From an uncultured Phycisphaerales bacterium (GTDB lineage: Bacteria; Planctomycetota; Phycisphaerae; Phycisphaerales; UBA1924), in assembly GCA_903929885.1 (NCBI GenBank), contig CAIYWI010000088.1:1-32667 (forward strand): 32,667 bases of DNA, written 5' to 3'. Position numbers and translations under genes: made by a program. Shown piece by piece: positions 1 through 8,760 of this stretch (its first letter is position 1; every line of letters starts with the position of its first letter). The notes beneath the pieces are model-generated. The model searched no databases. It saw only the letters and a list, made by a program, of their open reading frames with translations, and was not told the origin of the DNA.

Positions 1-26
1 ATTGCGGGCGGAAACACGCAATCGAC
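1..26. repeat. palindromic repeat, copy 1 (cut by window edge)
   Basis: This is the left-truncated copy of the hairpin repeat at 92-121. It starts inside the left arm with ATTGCG, keeps the same 10-base loop GGCGGAAACA, and has the full right arm CGCAATCGAC. It is identical to copy 2 over the 26 visible bases. The two copies lie in the same orientation with 65 bases of unrelated sequence between them. Confidence 0.85.
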
Positions 27-91
27 CTTCATGGACGTCGCATGCCCGAACGGCGTGCGGCGACCGACGCAGTCTTGTCTCTCTCCTCCTC

Positions 92-121
92 GTCGATTGC
101 GGGCGGAAACACGCAATCGAC
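92..121. repeat. palindromic repeat, copy 2 (10-bp perfect stem)
   Basis: Left arm GTCGATTGCG pairs perfectly with right arm CGCAATCGAC around the loop GGCGGAAACA, giving a 30-base hairpin unit. A pyrimidine-rich run precedes it and no T tract follows on either strand, so it is not a standard intrinsic terminator. The gap to copy 1 is much longer than a usual CRISPR spacer. It may be a REP-like extragenic palindrome or the end of a repeat tract outside the window. I saw no third copy in this window. Confidence 0.85.
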
Positions 122-325
122 ACTTCAATCGCGAGTGCCTCCATCGCCCGGCGACCTTTCGTGGTCGGCGGGCATCGTCGTTTTGCGACCCGCCCGCGCC
201 TGCCCGATCCGGCCGCGGGGGACCGCCGCCCCGGAAGTCCCGCATACGCTCGAAGGCCGGGCCTCTCGCGTTGCGCGTGACGCGAGCAGGCGCCGGGGTC
301 TTCGCCCGTTTCGGGGCCCCTCGCC
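122..325. other. gene-free leader before the first peptidase gene
   Basis: I see no credible gene here; the open frames lack family features and overlap one another. The only structure noticed is an inverted repeat, CTCGCGT at 265-271 and ACGCGAG at 280-286, about 40 bases before the ATG at 326. It could form a small hairpin in the leader. No convincing -10 box lies close to that ATG and there is no strong ribosome binding site. Confidence 0.5.
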
Positions 326-2314
326 ATGACGATCCTTCCCACCGTCGCGTCGCTGTTGGTCGTCCTTTCGCCCCTGGCCGCGGACGACCCCGCGCCGCTC
401 GTCAATGACCCGCGGATCGACGCGGCGACCGGGCGCCAGTTGGCGGCGTGGCCGCCGGCCCGGCACTTCGACCACCTGTCGATGACGCTGGAACTCGACA
501 TTCCCGACATGGGCAAGGCCTCGCTCTCGGGTCGCCTGACCCTCGAGGCCGCGGCTGTCGCGTCGCCCCGCTCGACGCTGCGCCTTGATTGCAACGGCCC
601 GGTCGTGAAGCGGATCACGTGCAACGGGAAACCCTGCGAGTTTCGCCTCGAGGAGCGCGAACTCCTCGTCGCGCTGCCCGCCCCGGTGCCGCCGGGCGGG
701 CGCGTCGCCCTGGTGATCGACTACGACCTGGACTTCTCCCGCAACAAGGGCCAGGGATTGACGTATTCCTCCGGCAACGAAACCGCCAAGAGTCTCACGC
801 GACAGGCGCCGCAACTGCACGCGCAGGGGCAGGCTCAACTCAACAGCAAGTGGTTCCCCTGCCACGACGCCCCCAACGAGAAGCTCTCGTCGCGGCTGAT
901 CGTCACGGTGGAAGAGGGCTTCGACGTGGTGTCGAACGGACGCCTCGTGTCGACGGCCAAGGCCTCGCCGGACGTGAACGGCAAGCCTCGCATGACGTGG
1001 GACTGGCTTCAGGAGAAGCCTCACAGCCCCTACCTCGTGACGCTCGCGGTCGCGAAGTTCGCCCGCATCGAGCTGGGCGGTCCCCGCAGCGCTCGCCCCG
1101 GCCTCGACATGCCAGTCTTCACGCCCCACGGGACCGAGGAGAGCGTCAAGGAGCTGTACTCCAAGACGGCCGCGATGATGGCGTTCTTCGAGGGCCGCTT
1201 CAGCGAGCCGTATCCGTGGGACAAGTACGCCCAGTGCATCGTGCGCGACTTCGCGGCCGGCGGCATGGAGAACACCTCCTGCACCCTGATGACCAACGCC
1301 TCCGCTCGCGGCGAGCCCGGCGCGTGGGACGACCTCATCTCGCACGAACTGGCGCACCAGTGGTTCGGCAACCTCGTCACCTGCGACTCGTGGCCCCACC
1401 TGTGGCTCAACGAGGGGTGGGCCTCCTTCTCGGAGGCGTTGTGGAAGGAGCACGAGGCCGCGAAGGACGGGCCCGAGAAGTCCCGCAACGCCTATCAGCG
1501 GACCATCCGCGGCTTCTACCAGAGCCAGCGCTTCCGCAACAAGACCTCGTGGCCCGAGTACACGCCGATGGTGAGCAATCGCTACGACGACCCCGACAAC
1601 CTCTTCAGCCGCCCCGAGGATCCGTACGCCAAGGGCGCGATGCTGCTGCACATGCTGCGTCAGCGCGTGGGCGACGCGGCGTTCTTCGAGGGTTCCGCCG
1701 CGTACCTCGACCGCCACAAGTTCGGCACCGCGGTCACCGACGACTTCCGCCGCGCCATCGAGGCCAGCAGCGGCCAGAGTCTCGAGCGATTCTTCGATCA
1801 GTGGGCCTTCCGTCCCGGCCTGCCTCGCCTTTCGGTCGAGTTGGGATGGGATGAAGCGACCAAGGCGCTCACGGTCAAGCTCGAGCAGACGCAGACCATC
1901 GACGATCGCAATCCGCCGTTCCAGTTCACCCTGCCCATCCGCGCCAAGTTCGAGGACGGAGGCGTCTCCTGGATGCAACTCGACGTGACGGGCCGGACGG
2001 CGACGGGGTCGTTTCCGCTGCCGGCCAAGCCGACTCAGGTGACCACCGACCCGGGCATGACGGTGATGGCCCCCGCCGAGATCACCAAGGACATCGCGTG
2101 GTGGCTCGACGAGGCGAGCGATCCGGCCTCGCACCACGCCTTGGCCTGCGCGGTCGAGATGCTGGTGCAACTGCGGGCGGGAAAGGACCCTTCGGCGGCG
2201 TCAGCCGCCGCCGCCGGACTCGACCGGCTCGACGGAGCTGGACTCCTGCCCGCGGAACTCGCCTCGCTCGTCCGCAACGCCGTTCGTCCGGCCGTGGCGG
2301 GCTCCGCTCGGTAA
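326..2314 (+). CDS. secreted M1 family zinc aminopeptidase
   Basis: A 662-residue M1 metallopeptidase that should remove N-terminal residues from peptides. A short hydrophobic N-terminus (about residues 3-18, ending near A-A-D-D) looks like a signal peptide, so it probably acts in the periplasm or outside. The family hallmarks are all present: the substrate-anchoring GGMEN motif (G312-N316), the zinc site HELAH (H340, E341, H344) with the third ligand E363 nineteen residues later, and the catalytic Tyr in PYAKG (Y434). Residues 45-240 look like the N-terminal beta domain. The protein ends with a short alpha-helical segment instead of the large C-terminal domain of classical aminopeptidase N. 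A second M1 gene follows after 115 bases, so the pair is probably an old tandem duplication. The exact substrate is unknown. Confidence 0.93.
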   Translation: MTILPTVASLLVVLSPLAADDPAPLVNDPRIDAATGRQLAAWPPARHFDHLSMTLELDIPDMGKASLSGRLTLEAAAVASPRSTLRLDCNGPVVKRITCNGKPCEFRLEERELLVALPAPVPPGGRVALVIDYDLDFSRNKGQGLTYSSGNETAKSLTRQAPQLHAQGQAQLNSKWFPCHDAPNEKLSSRLIVTVEEGFDVVSNGRLVSTAKASPDVNGKPRMTWDWLQEKPHSPYLVTLAVAKFARIELGGPRSARPGLDMPVFTPHGTEESVKELYSKTAAMMAFFEGRFSEPYPWDKYAQCIVRDFAAGGMENTSCTLMTNASARGEPGAWDDLISHELAHQWFGNLVTCDSWPHLWLNEGWASFSEALWKEHEAAKDGPEKSRNAYQRTIRGFYQSQRFRNKTSWPEYTPMVSNRYDDPDNLFSRPEDPYAKGAMLLHMLRQRVGDAAFFEGSAAYLDRHKFGTAVTDDFRRAIEASSGQSLERFFDQWAFRPGLPRLSVELGWDEATKALTVKLEQTQTIDDRNPPFQFTLPIRAKFEDGGVSWMQLDVTGRTATGSFPLPAKPTQVTTDPGMTVMAPAEITKDIAWWLDEASDPASHHALACAVEMLVQLRAGKDPSAASAAAAGLDRLDGAGLLPAELASLVRNAVRPAVAGSAR

Positions 2315-2429
2315 GGGCCGATCCGCCCCGCACTCACGACCGTTGTCGCACGCCCGCCCGGCCCCTTGGGCCATCCACGCCCGCCATGCCGCGACGCCCT
2401 CGCGTCGCACGACCGCAAGGAACTCATTC

Positions 2430-4952
2430 ATGCTCCGCCATCCTTTCGCCGGCTGTCTGCTTCCCCTGCTGCTGACCCTCGCGCCCTGCGCCATCGCCCA
2501 GCCGTCGGGCTCCGCGGCGACGCAGGACTCGCCGCAGGCCGTCTTTCCGCCCCACCGCCTCGTCGATCACAAGCACCTGCGGATCGAGCTGACGATCCCG
2601 GACATGAACGTGCCCAGGGCCTCGGCGGTGGCGACGCTTCGCATGGCGGCGATCCGGGGCGAGGTGCCGACGATCACGCTCGACGCCAAGTCGCTTGGGA
2701 TCGACGCGGTGACGTGCCCGGATCGAGCGGTGACGCCCGTGTACGACGGCCGCAAGCTCGCTCTCACCTTCCATCCGCCGTTGGAGCAGGGCAAGGACGT
2801 CGAGGTGTCGATCAGGTACACCATCGACGATCCACGCCTGGGGCTGGTCTGGACGCCCGAATCGCCCGCGTGGCCGGGTCGGGCCGCCCAGCTGCACACG
2901 CAGGGCCAGCCGGAGACCAACAGCTACTGGTTCCCGTGTCACGACTTCCCCAACGAGCGACTGTCGACCGAGCTGGTGGTGACCGCGCCGGCGGCGTACG
3001 AGGTCAGTTCGAACGGGCGGCTCGTGTCGAAGGAGAATGTCATTCACGCGGCGGAGTCGCCCTCCAAGGGTCGCACGCTGGTGCCCTGTCGCCGCTGGCG
3101 GTTCCTGCAGGACAAGGAGCACGTCAACTACCTCGTGACGCTGGTGGTGGGCAAGTTCGACATCGTCGACGTGCGCGGCGCTTCGAAGCTGCCGATGCCG
3201 GTGTACGTCCCGCCGGGCCGCGGCGGCGACGTGAAGGGCACCTACGGCCGCACCGCCGCCATGATCGCCCGCTTCGAGTCGCTCCTCGACGAACCCTACC
3301 CGTGGGACAAGTACGCGCAGCTCGTGGTGTGGAACTTCGGCGCCGGCGGCATGGAGAACACCTCCGCCACGACCATGTACGACACCGCGCTGCACGATCG
3401 CGAGAGTCTCGACGACCACGACCTCGACGGCCTGATCTCGCACGAACTCGCCCACCAGTGGTTCGGCGACCTCATCACGTGCAACTCGTGGGAGCACATC
3501 TGGCTCAACGAGGGCTTCGCCACCTACCTCACCGCGCTGTGGCACGAGCACCGCGACGGATTCGAGGGGTATCAGCGGCTCATCCGCGGCAACTTCGACG
3601 GCACGGCGGGCGCGGACGCCGCCGACGCCCCGGCGCAGGTCGGCATGGTCAGCAAGATCTACACCCACCCCTGGGAGACCTTTCGCCGTCCGGCCAACCC
3701 CTACGGCAAGGGCAGCTCCATCCTGCACATGCTCCGGATGAAGCTGGGCGACGACCGCTTCTTCGCGGGCGTTCGCCTGTACGTCGATCGCCATCGCTTC
3801 ACGACCGTCGAGACCATCGACTTCCGGCGCGCCCTCGAGGAGGCCTCGGGTGAGAGTCTCGAGCAGTTCTTCTCGCAGTGGTGCTCGCGGCCGGGCGTGC
3901 CGGCCGTCACCGTCACGCAGAACCACGACGCCGCGACAGGCATGCTGTCGATCGACGTCGAGCAGACGCAGAAGATCGACGGCGACAACCCCGCCTTCGA
4001 GTTCGACCTGCCGATCCTGGTGCACGCGGGCGGCGGAACGACACCGTGCGTGGTGTCGATGGCGGGCCGCAAGGCGACCCTGTCGATCTCCGTGCCCGCC
4101 GCGCCGACCTGCATCGAGGTCGATCCGAATCTCCACGTGCTGGCGGCCCTGAGCGTCCGCCAGCCCGAGGAGGCCATGCTGGCGCACCTCAAGGTCGCCT
4201 CGACTCCGGCGTCTCGCATGCTCGCGCTCCGCGGGCTGTCGGGAGGCACCGCCGCCGACGCCACGGCTCCGATCGCGGCCTGCGCCTCGGACTCGACGCA
4301 GCCCTCGTGGGTGAGGGCCCAGGCCGTGCGGACCCTCGCGGCCCGCGGCTCGTTCGATGCCCTCCACGCGTTGTGGAACGCCAAGCCCGACCACTGGGAG
4401 GTGCGAGAGGCCATCGTGGCGTCGATGCCGCTGGCGGTCAAGGCCTCGCCGGCCTCGCTCGATCACGTCGCCTCGTCGCTGGTCAGCATCGCCGGCGAGG
4501 ACTCGAGCCTGAAGGTTCGTTGCACGGCCATCCGTGCCCTGGGCGATATCAAGGCGCCCGGGAGTGCGGCGGCGATCCTCGAAGCCCTGACTCGCGAGTC
4601 GCAGAGCGACGGCCTGCGAGTGGCGGCCCTCGAGGCGCTGGCGTCGCTCGATGACAAGTCGACCCTGCCCAGGGCGATCGCCTGCACGCAGGTCGGCTTC
4701 GACGCCCGCACTCGCGCGGTGGCCGTGAGCACCGCGGCTCGCCTCGCACACCACGACCCCGACGTCGCCTTCGCGGCCCTGACGCCGCTGCTCAAGGACA
4801 AGTCGCTTCGCGTCATGCGGGCGGCGGGCGACGCGCTCGTGCAGATGAAGCACCCCAAGTCCGCCGAGGCCATCACGGCGATGCTGGCCGACGAAAGGGC
4901 CGAGGAGATCGCGTGGATGGCGGGGCAGTGGCTCAAGGCCCTCCGCCGCTGA
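2430..4952 (+). CDS. secreted M1 family aminopeptidase with HEAT-like C-terminal repeats
   Basis: An 840-residue M1 peptidase, paralogous to the gene just upstream. I chose the ATG at 2430 over an in-frame TTG at 2343: it is followed by a clean signal peptide (MLRHPF then a leucine/alanine core ending near AIAQ) and preceded by an AAGGAA ribosome binding site 7 bases away. The motifs are complete: GGMEN (M308, E309), HELAH (H338, E339, H342), third zinc ligand E361, and the Tyr of NPYGKG. From about residue 580 to the end the sequence becomes short alpha-helical repeats rich in Ala, Leu and Arg (for example LKVRCTAIRALGDI), typical of HEAT repeats, which the paralogue lacks. HEAT arrays usually bind partners or restrict substrate access. 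It probably works on peptides in the periplasm. Confidence 0.93.
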   Translation: MLRHPFAGCLLPLLLTLAPCAIAQPSGSAATQDSPQAVFPPHRLVDHKHLRIELTIPDMNVPRASAVATLRMAAIRGEVPTITLDAKSLGIDAVTCPDRAVTPVYDGRKLALTFHPPLEQGKDVEVSIRYTIDDPRLGLVWTPESPAWPGRAAQLHTQGQPETNSYWFPCHDFPNERLSTELVVTAPAAYEVSSNGRLVSKENVIHAAESPSKGRTLVPCRRWRFLQDKEHVNYLVTLVVGKFDIVDVRGASKLPMPVYVPPGRGGDVKGTYGRTAAMIARFESLLDEPYPWDKYAQLVVWNFGAGGMENTSATTMYDTALHDRESLDDHDLDGLISHELAHQWFGDLITCNSWEHIWLNEGFATYLTALWHEHRDGFEGYQRLIRGNFDGTAGADAADAPAQVGMVSKIYTHPWETFRRPANPYGKGSSILHMLRMKLGDDRFFAGVRLYVDRHRFTTVETIDFRRALEEASGESLEQFFSQWCSRPGVPAVTVTQNHDAATGMLSIDVEQTQKIDGDNPAFEFDLPILVHAGGGTTPCVVSMAGRKATLSISVPAAPTCIEVDPNLHVLAALSVRQPEEAMLAHLKVASTPASRMLALRGLSGGTAADATAPIAACASDSTQPSWVRAQAVRTLAARGSFDALHALWNAKPDHWEVREAIVASMPLAVKASPASLDHVASSLVSIAGEDSSLKVRCTAIRALGDIKAPGSAAAILEALTRESQSDGLRVAALEALASLDDKSTLPRAIACTQVGFDARTRAVAVSTAARLAHHDPDVAFAALTPLLKDKSLRVMRAAGDALVQMKHPKSAEAITAMLADERAEEIAWMAGQWLKALRR

Positions 4953-4997
4953 CCGGCCGCCCCTCGCCCCGCCCCGCCCGACCGCCAACACTTCCGC

Positions 4998-7445
4998 GTG
5001 CTGCTCGCCACCTTCACCCTGTCGATCTTCCTCTCCGCCGCACTGCTCTTCATGGTGCAGCCGATGGCGGGGAAGATCCTCCTTCCTCTGCTGGGCGGCA
5101 GCCCCGCGGTCTGGAACACGTGCATGGTCTTCTTCCAGGGGGCCCTGCTCGCGGGGTACGGCTATTCGCACGTGCTGACGACGCGCCTTTCGGCCAAGCG
5201 TCAGGCGCTGGTGCACTGCGTGCTGCTCGCGTTGGCGGCGGCGACGCTGCCCATGCCCGTCGACGTGGGCGACCCGTCGGGCGCAGATCCGGTCCGATGG
5301 CTGCTCACCACGCTCCTGCTGACGGTGGGCCTGCCCTTCTTCGTGGTGTCGACGACGGGCCCGCTCCTTCAGCGGTGGTTCTCGACGACGGATCATGCGA
5401 AGGCCAAGGACCCCTACTTCCTGTACGCGGCGAGCAACGCGGGGAGTCTGACGGGCCTTCTGGCCTATCCGGCGATCGTCGAGCCCCTGCTGGGCCGAAA
5501 GGCGCAGACCTTCGCGTGGACGGTCGGGTTCATCGCGCTGGCGGCGTTGGTCGTGGCGTGCGCCGCGATGGCCCTGCGGCGTCGCGTCGACGAGCCGCAG
5601 CCGCGGGCGACCGCCCCGTCGCCCTCCGTCGCGATGCCGCCGGAGACGGTGGGCTGGCGACGGCGGCTTCACTGGCTCGCCTTGGCGTTCGTTCCCAGCA
5701 GCCTGATGCTGGGCGTGACGCAGTACATCACCACGGACGTGGCGCCGGTGCCGCTGCTGTGGATCGTGCCCTTGTCGCTGTATCTCGTGACGTTCATCAT
5801 CGCCTTCAGCGGGCGGGTGAACGTCACGGCCGCGGGGTGGGGACGCGCGTTGCCGCTCTCGCTGGTGACTGTGATGATGGCGATGCTGGTTGGCGCAAGC
5901 AACCCGATGTCGGTGCTGGCGACGATCCACATCGCGTTCTTCTTCATCGCGGCGATGATGTGTCACAAGCAAATGGCCGAGACGCGTCCGCCCGCCGCGC
6001 GGCTCACCGAGTTCTACTTCATCATGTCGCTGGGCGGGGTGCTCGGCGGCTCGTTCAACGCCTTGCTCGCGCCGGTGGCCTTCGACCGACTGCTCGAGTA
6101 TCCGCTGGCCATCGGGCTGGCCTGCCTGCTCAGGCCGCAGGTCGCGGCCGAGGGCGAGGGATTCTCGCCGTTGCGAATGGCGCGTCGATGGGCGGCGGCG
6201 GCGGCGGCGGCGGTCGCGCTGCTGGCGATCCTGCTCAACATCGACGCGGCCATGATGTCCGGCCACTACAAGAACATGGCGTTGGCGGGACCTTTCTCCT
6301 TCGTCGAGGGCGACCTGGTCGCGGGGAAGGAGGTGGTGATCCCCTACGTGCATGTCATCGGAATCCTGAGGGCGGGGCTGCCGGTGCTGCTGTGCGTGCT
6401 GCTCTTCTTCCGCCGGGGCAGCGCACGGTTCGCGCTGGGCTCGTGCGCGTTGCTGATCGGGAGCACCGTGATCGCCGAGGGGGGCACCACGCTCTACCAG
6501 GCCCGCACCTTCTTCGGCGTCAACACCGTCACGCTCTACCGAGACAAGATCTACGTGAAGCTCTCGCACGGCACGACCATCCACGGCCTGCAGACCCGCA
6601 ACTACGTGCCCGCCCGCGACACCATCATCCCGCCGCCCGCCCTCGACGGCCCCGCGCGGTTCGAGTTGCTCTTCCGGACGCGGCGCGACGACGCGTGGCG
6701 CTGGGGCAATCTCACCAAGCTCCCGCTCATCCCCACCACCTATTACCACCCGTCGAGCCCCATCGGCGATCTCTTCGGCATGCTGGCCGAGCAGGGGCGC
6801 CTTCGCCGCGTCGGGCTGGTGGGCCTCGGCGCCGGCACGCTGGCGGCCTATGCGCAGCCCGGGTCGCGGTTCACCTTCTACGAGATCGATCCCGCGGTGG
6901 TCGAGATCGCCTCGCCCGTGCCCGGCGACTACGGGGCCAACCGATTCACGTACATCGCCGACGCGATGCGCGACAAGGACGTGACCATCGGCTACGAACT
7001 CGGCGACGGACGCCTGCTGATGCGCAACACCCCCGAGGGCCCCTTCGAGCTGATCGTGCTCGACGCCTTCAGCTCGGATTCGGTGCCGGTGCACCTGCTG
7101 ACGAAGGAGGCGATCGCGATCTACCTCGACAAGCTCGCCCCCGACGGCCTGATCGCCTTCCACATCTCCAACCGATACTTCGACCTTCGTTCGCCGCTGC
7201 GACGCATCGCCCACGAGTTGGGGCTCAGGGTCTTCATCCGCAGCGACAGCGTGGTGACCAAGGAGCAATACGCCGAAGGGAAGAAGGAGTCGCTCTGGCT
7301 GGTCATGTGCCGCCGCCCGGAGGCCATGGGCCCGCTGGGACAACTCCCCACCTGGGACCGTCCCCCGCCGGAGCGCGACTTCCCGCTCTGGACCGACGAC
7401 CACGCCAACGTGCTCAAGACGCTGATTCCGGCCTCCGGCCGCTGA
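4998..7445 (+). CDS. fused membrane protein / spermidine synthase-like methyltransferase-fold protein
   Basis: An 815-residue fusion. The first roughly 560 residues contain many hydrophobic helices, beginning directly at the N-terminus (LLATFTLSIFLSAALLFMVQ), as in MFS-like membrane regions. From about residue 600 there is a Rossmann domain like spermidine synthase: GLGAG (609-613) for the adenosyl cofactor, then YEIDP with the acidic ribose-binding residue, and LDAFSSDSVPVHLLT in the active-site region. Such fusions are common in planctomycetes and proteobacteria and are annotated as fused MFS/spermidine synthase; their real substrate is generally untested. I saw no clear polyamine-binding aspartates, so true spermidine synthesis should not be assumed. 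The GTG start at 4998 is chosen because it gives the full first helix. It lies 45 bases after the peptidase gene, so cotranscription is likely. Confidence 0.85.
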   Translation: MLLATFTLSIFLSAALLFMVQPMAGKILLPLLGGSPAVWNTCMVFFQGALLAGYGYSHVLTTRLSAKRQALVHCVLLALAAATLPMPVDVGDPSGADPVRWLLTTLLLTVGLPFFVVSTTGPLLQRWFSTTDHAKAKDPYFLYAASNAGSLTGLLAYPAIVEPLLGRKAQTFAWTVGFIALAALVVACAAMALRRRVDEPQPRATAPSPSVAMPPETVGWRRRLHWLALAFVPSSLMLGVTQYITTDVAPVPLLWIVPLSLYLVTFIIAFSGRVNVTAAGWGRALPLSLVTVMMAMLVGASNPMSVLATIHIAFFFIAAMMCHKQMAETRPPAARLTEFYFIMSLGGVLGGSFNALLAPVAFDRLLEYPLAIGLACLLRPQVAAEGEGFSPLRMARRWAAAAAAAVALLAILLNIDAAMMSGHYKNMALAGPFSFVEGDLVAGKEVVIPYVHVIGILRAGLPVLLCVLLFFRRGSARFALGSCALLIGSTVIAEGGTTLYQARTFFGVNTVTLYRDKIYVKLSHGTTIHGLQTRNYVPARDTIIPPPALDGPARFELLFRTRRDDAWRWGNLTKLPLIPTTYYHPSSPIGDLFGMLAEQGRLRRVGLVGLGAGTLAAYAQPGSRFTFYEIDPAVVEIASPVPGDYGANRFTYIADAMRDKDVTIGYELGDGRLLMRNTPEGPFELIVLDAFSSDSVPVHLLTKEAIAIYLDKLAPDGLIAFHISNRYFDLRSPLRRIAHELGLRVFIRSDSVVTKEQYAEGKKESLWLVMCRRPEAMGPLGQLPTWDRPPPERDFPLWTDDHANVLKTLIPASGR

Positions 7446-7512
7446 GGATCGATCCGGACCCGTGCCGACCGCAGCGTCCGAAAACCGGTTGGTCCTCCCC
7501 CTGCCCGCACCC

Positions 7513-7518
7513 TAGCAT
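7513..7518 (+). promoter_or_regulatory. -10-like box TAGCAT, leaderless promoter candidate
   Basis: TAGCAT ends 5 bases before the ATG at 7524. A weak -35 match, TTGGTC at 7489-7494, lies 18 bases upstream. Transcription from this box would start at or next to the start codon, and no ribosome binding site is present. Confidence 0.5.
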
Positions 7519-7523
7519 TTGCC

Positions 7524-8687
7524 ATGAATCGGACGGGGCGGATCGCCTTGCTGGTCATGGTCGGGGTCGCGTCGCTCGGACGGGGATCGAGCGCGGCATT
7601 GGCCGACACGCCCGCGCCCGAGGACGCGCGGACCAGATTGGCGGCGATCATCAGATCGTTCGACTCTCCCGATCTCGCAGAGCGACTGAACGCCTCCGAT
7701 CGGATCGCGACCGATCCCGAGCTCACGCTGGCCGTGATCGAGGAGCCGCTGCACAGGGCCGCCGGCGATCTTTCGGCCGAGCAGTTGCTGCGGCTCGATC
7801 AGGCCGCCTTCGCCAGGTTCTGCCGCGAATCCCGGGCCGCGATGGGCGTGCAGTACAGCCAACTCGACACCCTGATCGACGGCGTCGAGATCAGCGCGCC
7901 GCTTGACGGCTTCGACGCCAAGCGCATCTTGCAGCCCGGCGACGTCATCCGTCGCATCGACGCGACCTCGGTTCGCCGCCAGAACGATCTTCGCTCGGCG
8001 ATCCTCTCGTATTCGCCGGGCGACGAGGTGTCGCTCGAGGTGATGCGACGGGGAGAGCCGCTGACCGTTCGACTGCGGATGGGCAACTTCGACGACCTCG
8101 ACGCCCGGAACGTCGCCGCGCCGCTGCCCGGCGGCGGGGCGAGAATCCGGCCGCAGGCCCTGGCCCGCGCCGGACTCGACGGCCGCACGCTCCAACGTGC
8201 GTGGACCGTTCGCTGCCAGCGTCTCGGCGGCGGGCTCGTCAACGCGGCTCAACCCCTGGCGATCGATCAGGCCCGCGCCAAGCCGGCCGCCAACCTGCTG
8301 GCTCGCGTGCAGGACGGGCGGCTGGTTCGACTCGAGGATGCAGGCGCGGACGCGGCGGGCGCGGCGGCCGGCGCGGCCCGCGTGGCCGCGGGCGGCGGCT
8401 CGGACCGGACGGTGTTCGAGTCGGCGCCGGGCCTCTTCGCCGCCGGCGTCCTCTCGCAGGAGCAGGGCGCCAGGGCCGTGCAACTGGCCCAGCAGATGGC
8501 CCGCACGCAGATGATGCTCGAGCGGCAGCAGCGGCTGGCGCAGCGTCCGGGCATTCCGGCCGACGCCAGGCAAGCGTTGGAGGCCGACGTGGCGCGTCTC
8601 AAGGCGCAGCTGTCCGAACTCTCGGAGTTGCAGCGGAAGATCACGCTCGAGCCCCAGCACGAGAACGTCGACCTGATCATGCCCTGA
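7524..8687 (+). CDS. exported PDZ domain protein
   Basis: A 387-residue protein with a probable signal peptide (hydrophobic residues about 6-25, cleavage near ALA-DT). Residues about 112-195 read as a PDZ domain: a DGVEISAPL strand, then ILQPGDVIRRID, the DLRSAILSYSPGDEVSLEVMR segment and a final strand LTVRLRMG. No serine protease catalytic domain is present. The region from about 290 to 387 is rich in Gln, Arg, Ala and Leu in heptad-like order and probably forms a coiled coil. PDZ domains bind C-terminal peptides, so a scaffold or protein quality-control role in the periplasm is possible but unproven. It follows the fusion gene by 78 bases but seems to have its own promoter close to the ATG. 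Confidence 0.8.
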   Translation: MNRTGRIALLVMVGVASLGRGSSAALADTPAPEDARTRLAAIIRSFDSPDLAERLNASDRIATDPELTLAVIEEPLHRAAGDLSAEQLLRLDQAAFARFCRESRAAMGVQYSQLDTLIDGVEISAPLDGFDAKRILQPGDVIRRIDATSVRRQNDLRSAILSYSPGDEVSLEVMRRGEPLTVRLRMGNFDDLDARNVAAPLPGGGARIRPQALARAGLDGRTLQRAWTVRCQRLGGGLVNAAQPLAIDQARAKPAANLLARVQDGRLVRLEDAGADAAGAAAGAARVAAGGGSDRTVFESAPGLFAAGVLSQEQGARAVQLAQQMARTQMMLERQQRLAQRPGIPADARQALEADVARLKAQLSELSELQRKITLEPQHENVDLIMP

Positions 8688-8760
8688 GCCGGGGCGGCCT
8701 GCGACGTCGCGCGAGCCGTGAGGCCGCCGGTCGAAGGCCATCGTCGCCGCGACGCTCGCC

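Noticed and set aside
1..121. CRISPR array
   Set aside because: Only two repeat units, a 65-base gap and a fully palindromic repeat with a central loop do not fit a standard array, and no cas gene is nearby.
2424..7403. Very long minus-strand open frame (about 1660 codons) opposite the peptidase and fusion genes
   Set aside because: It is antisense to three genes with clear families, is dominated by Arg, Gly, Asp, His and Val from mirrored GC-rich codons, and shows no domain.
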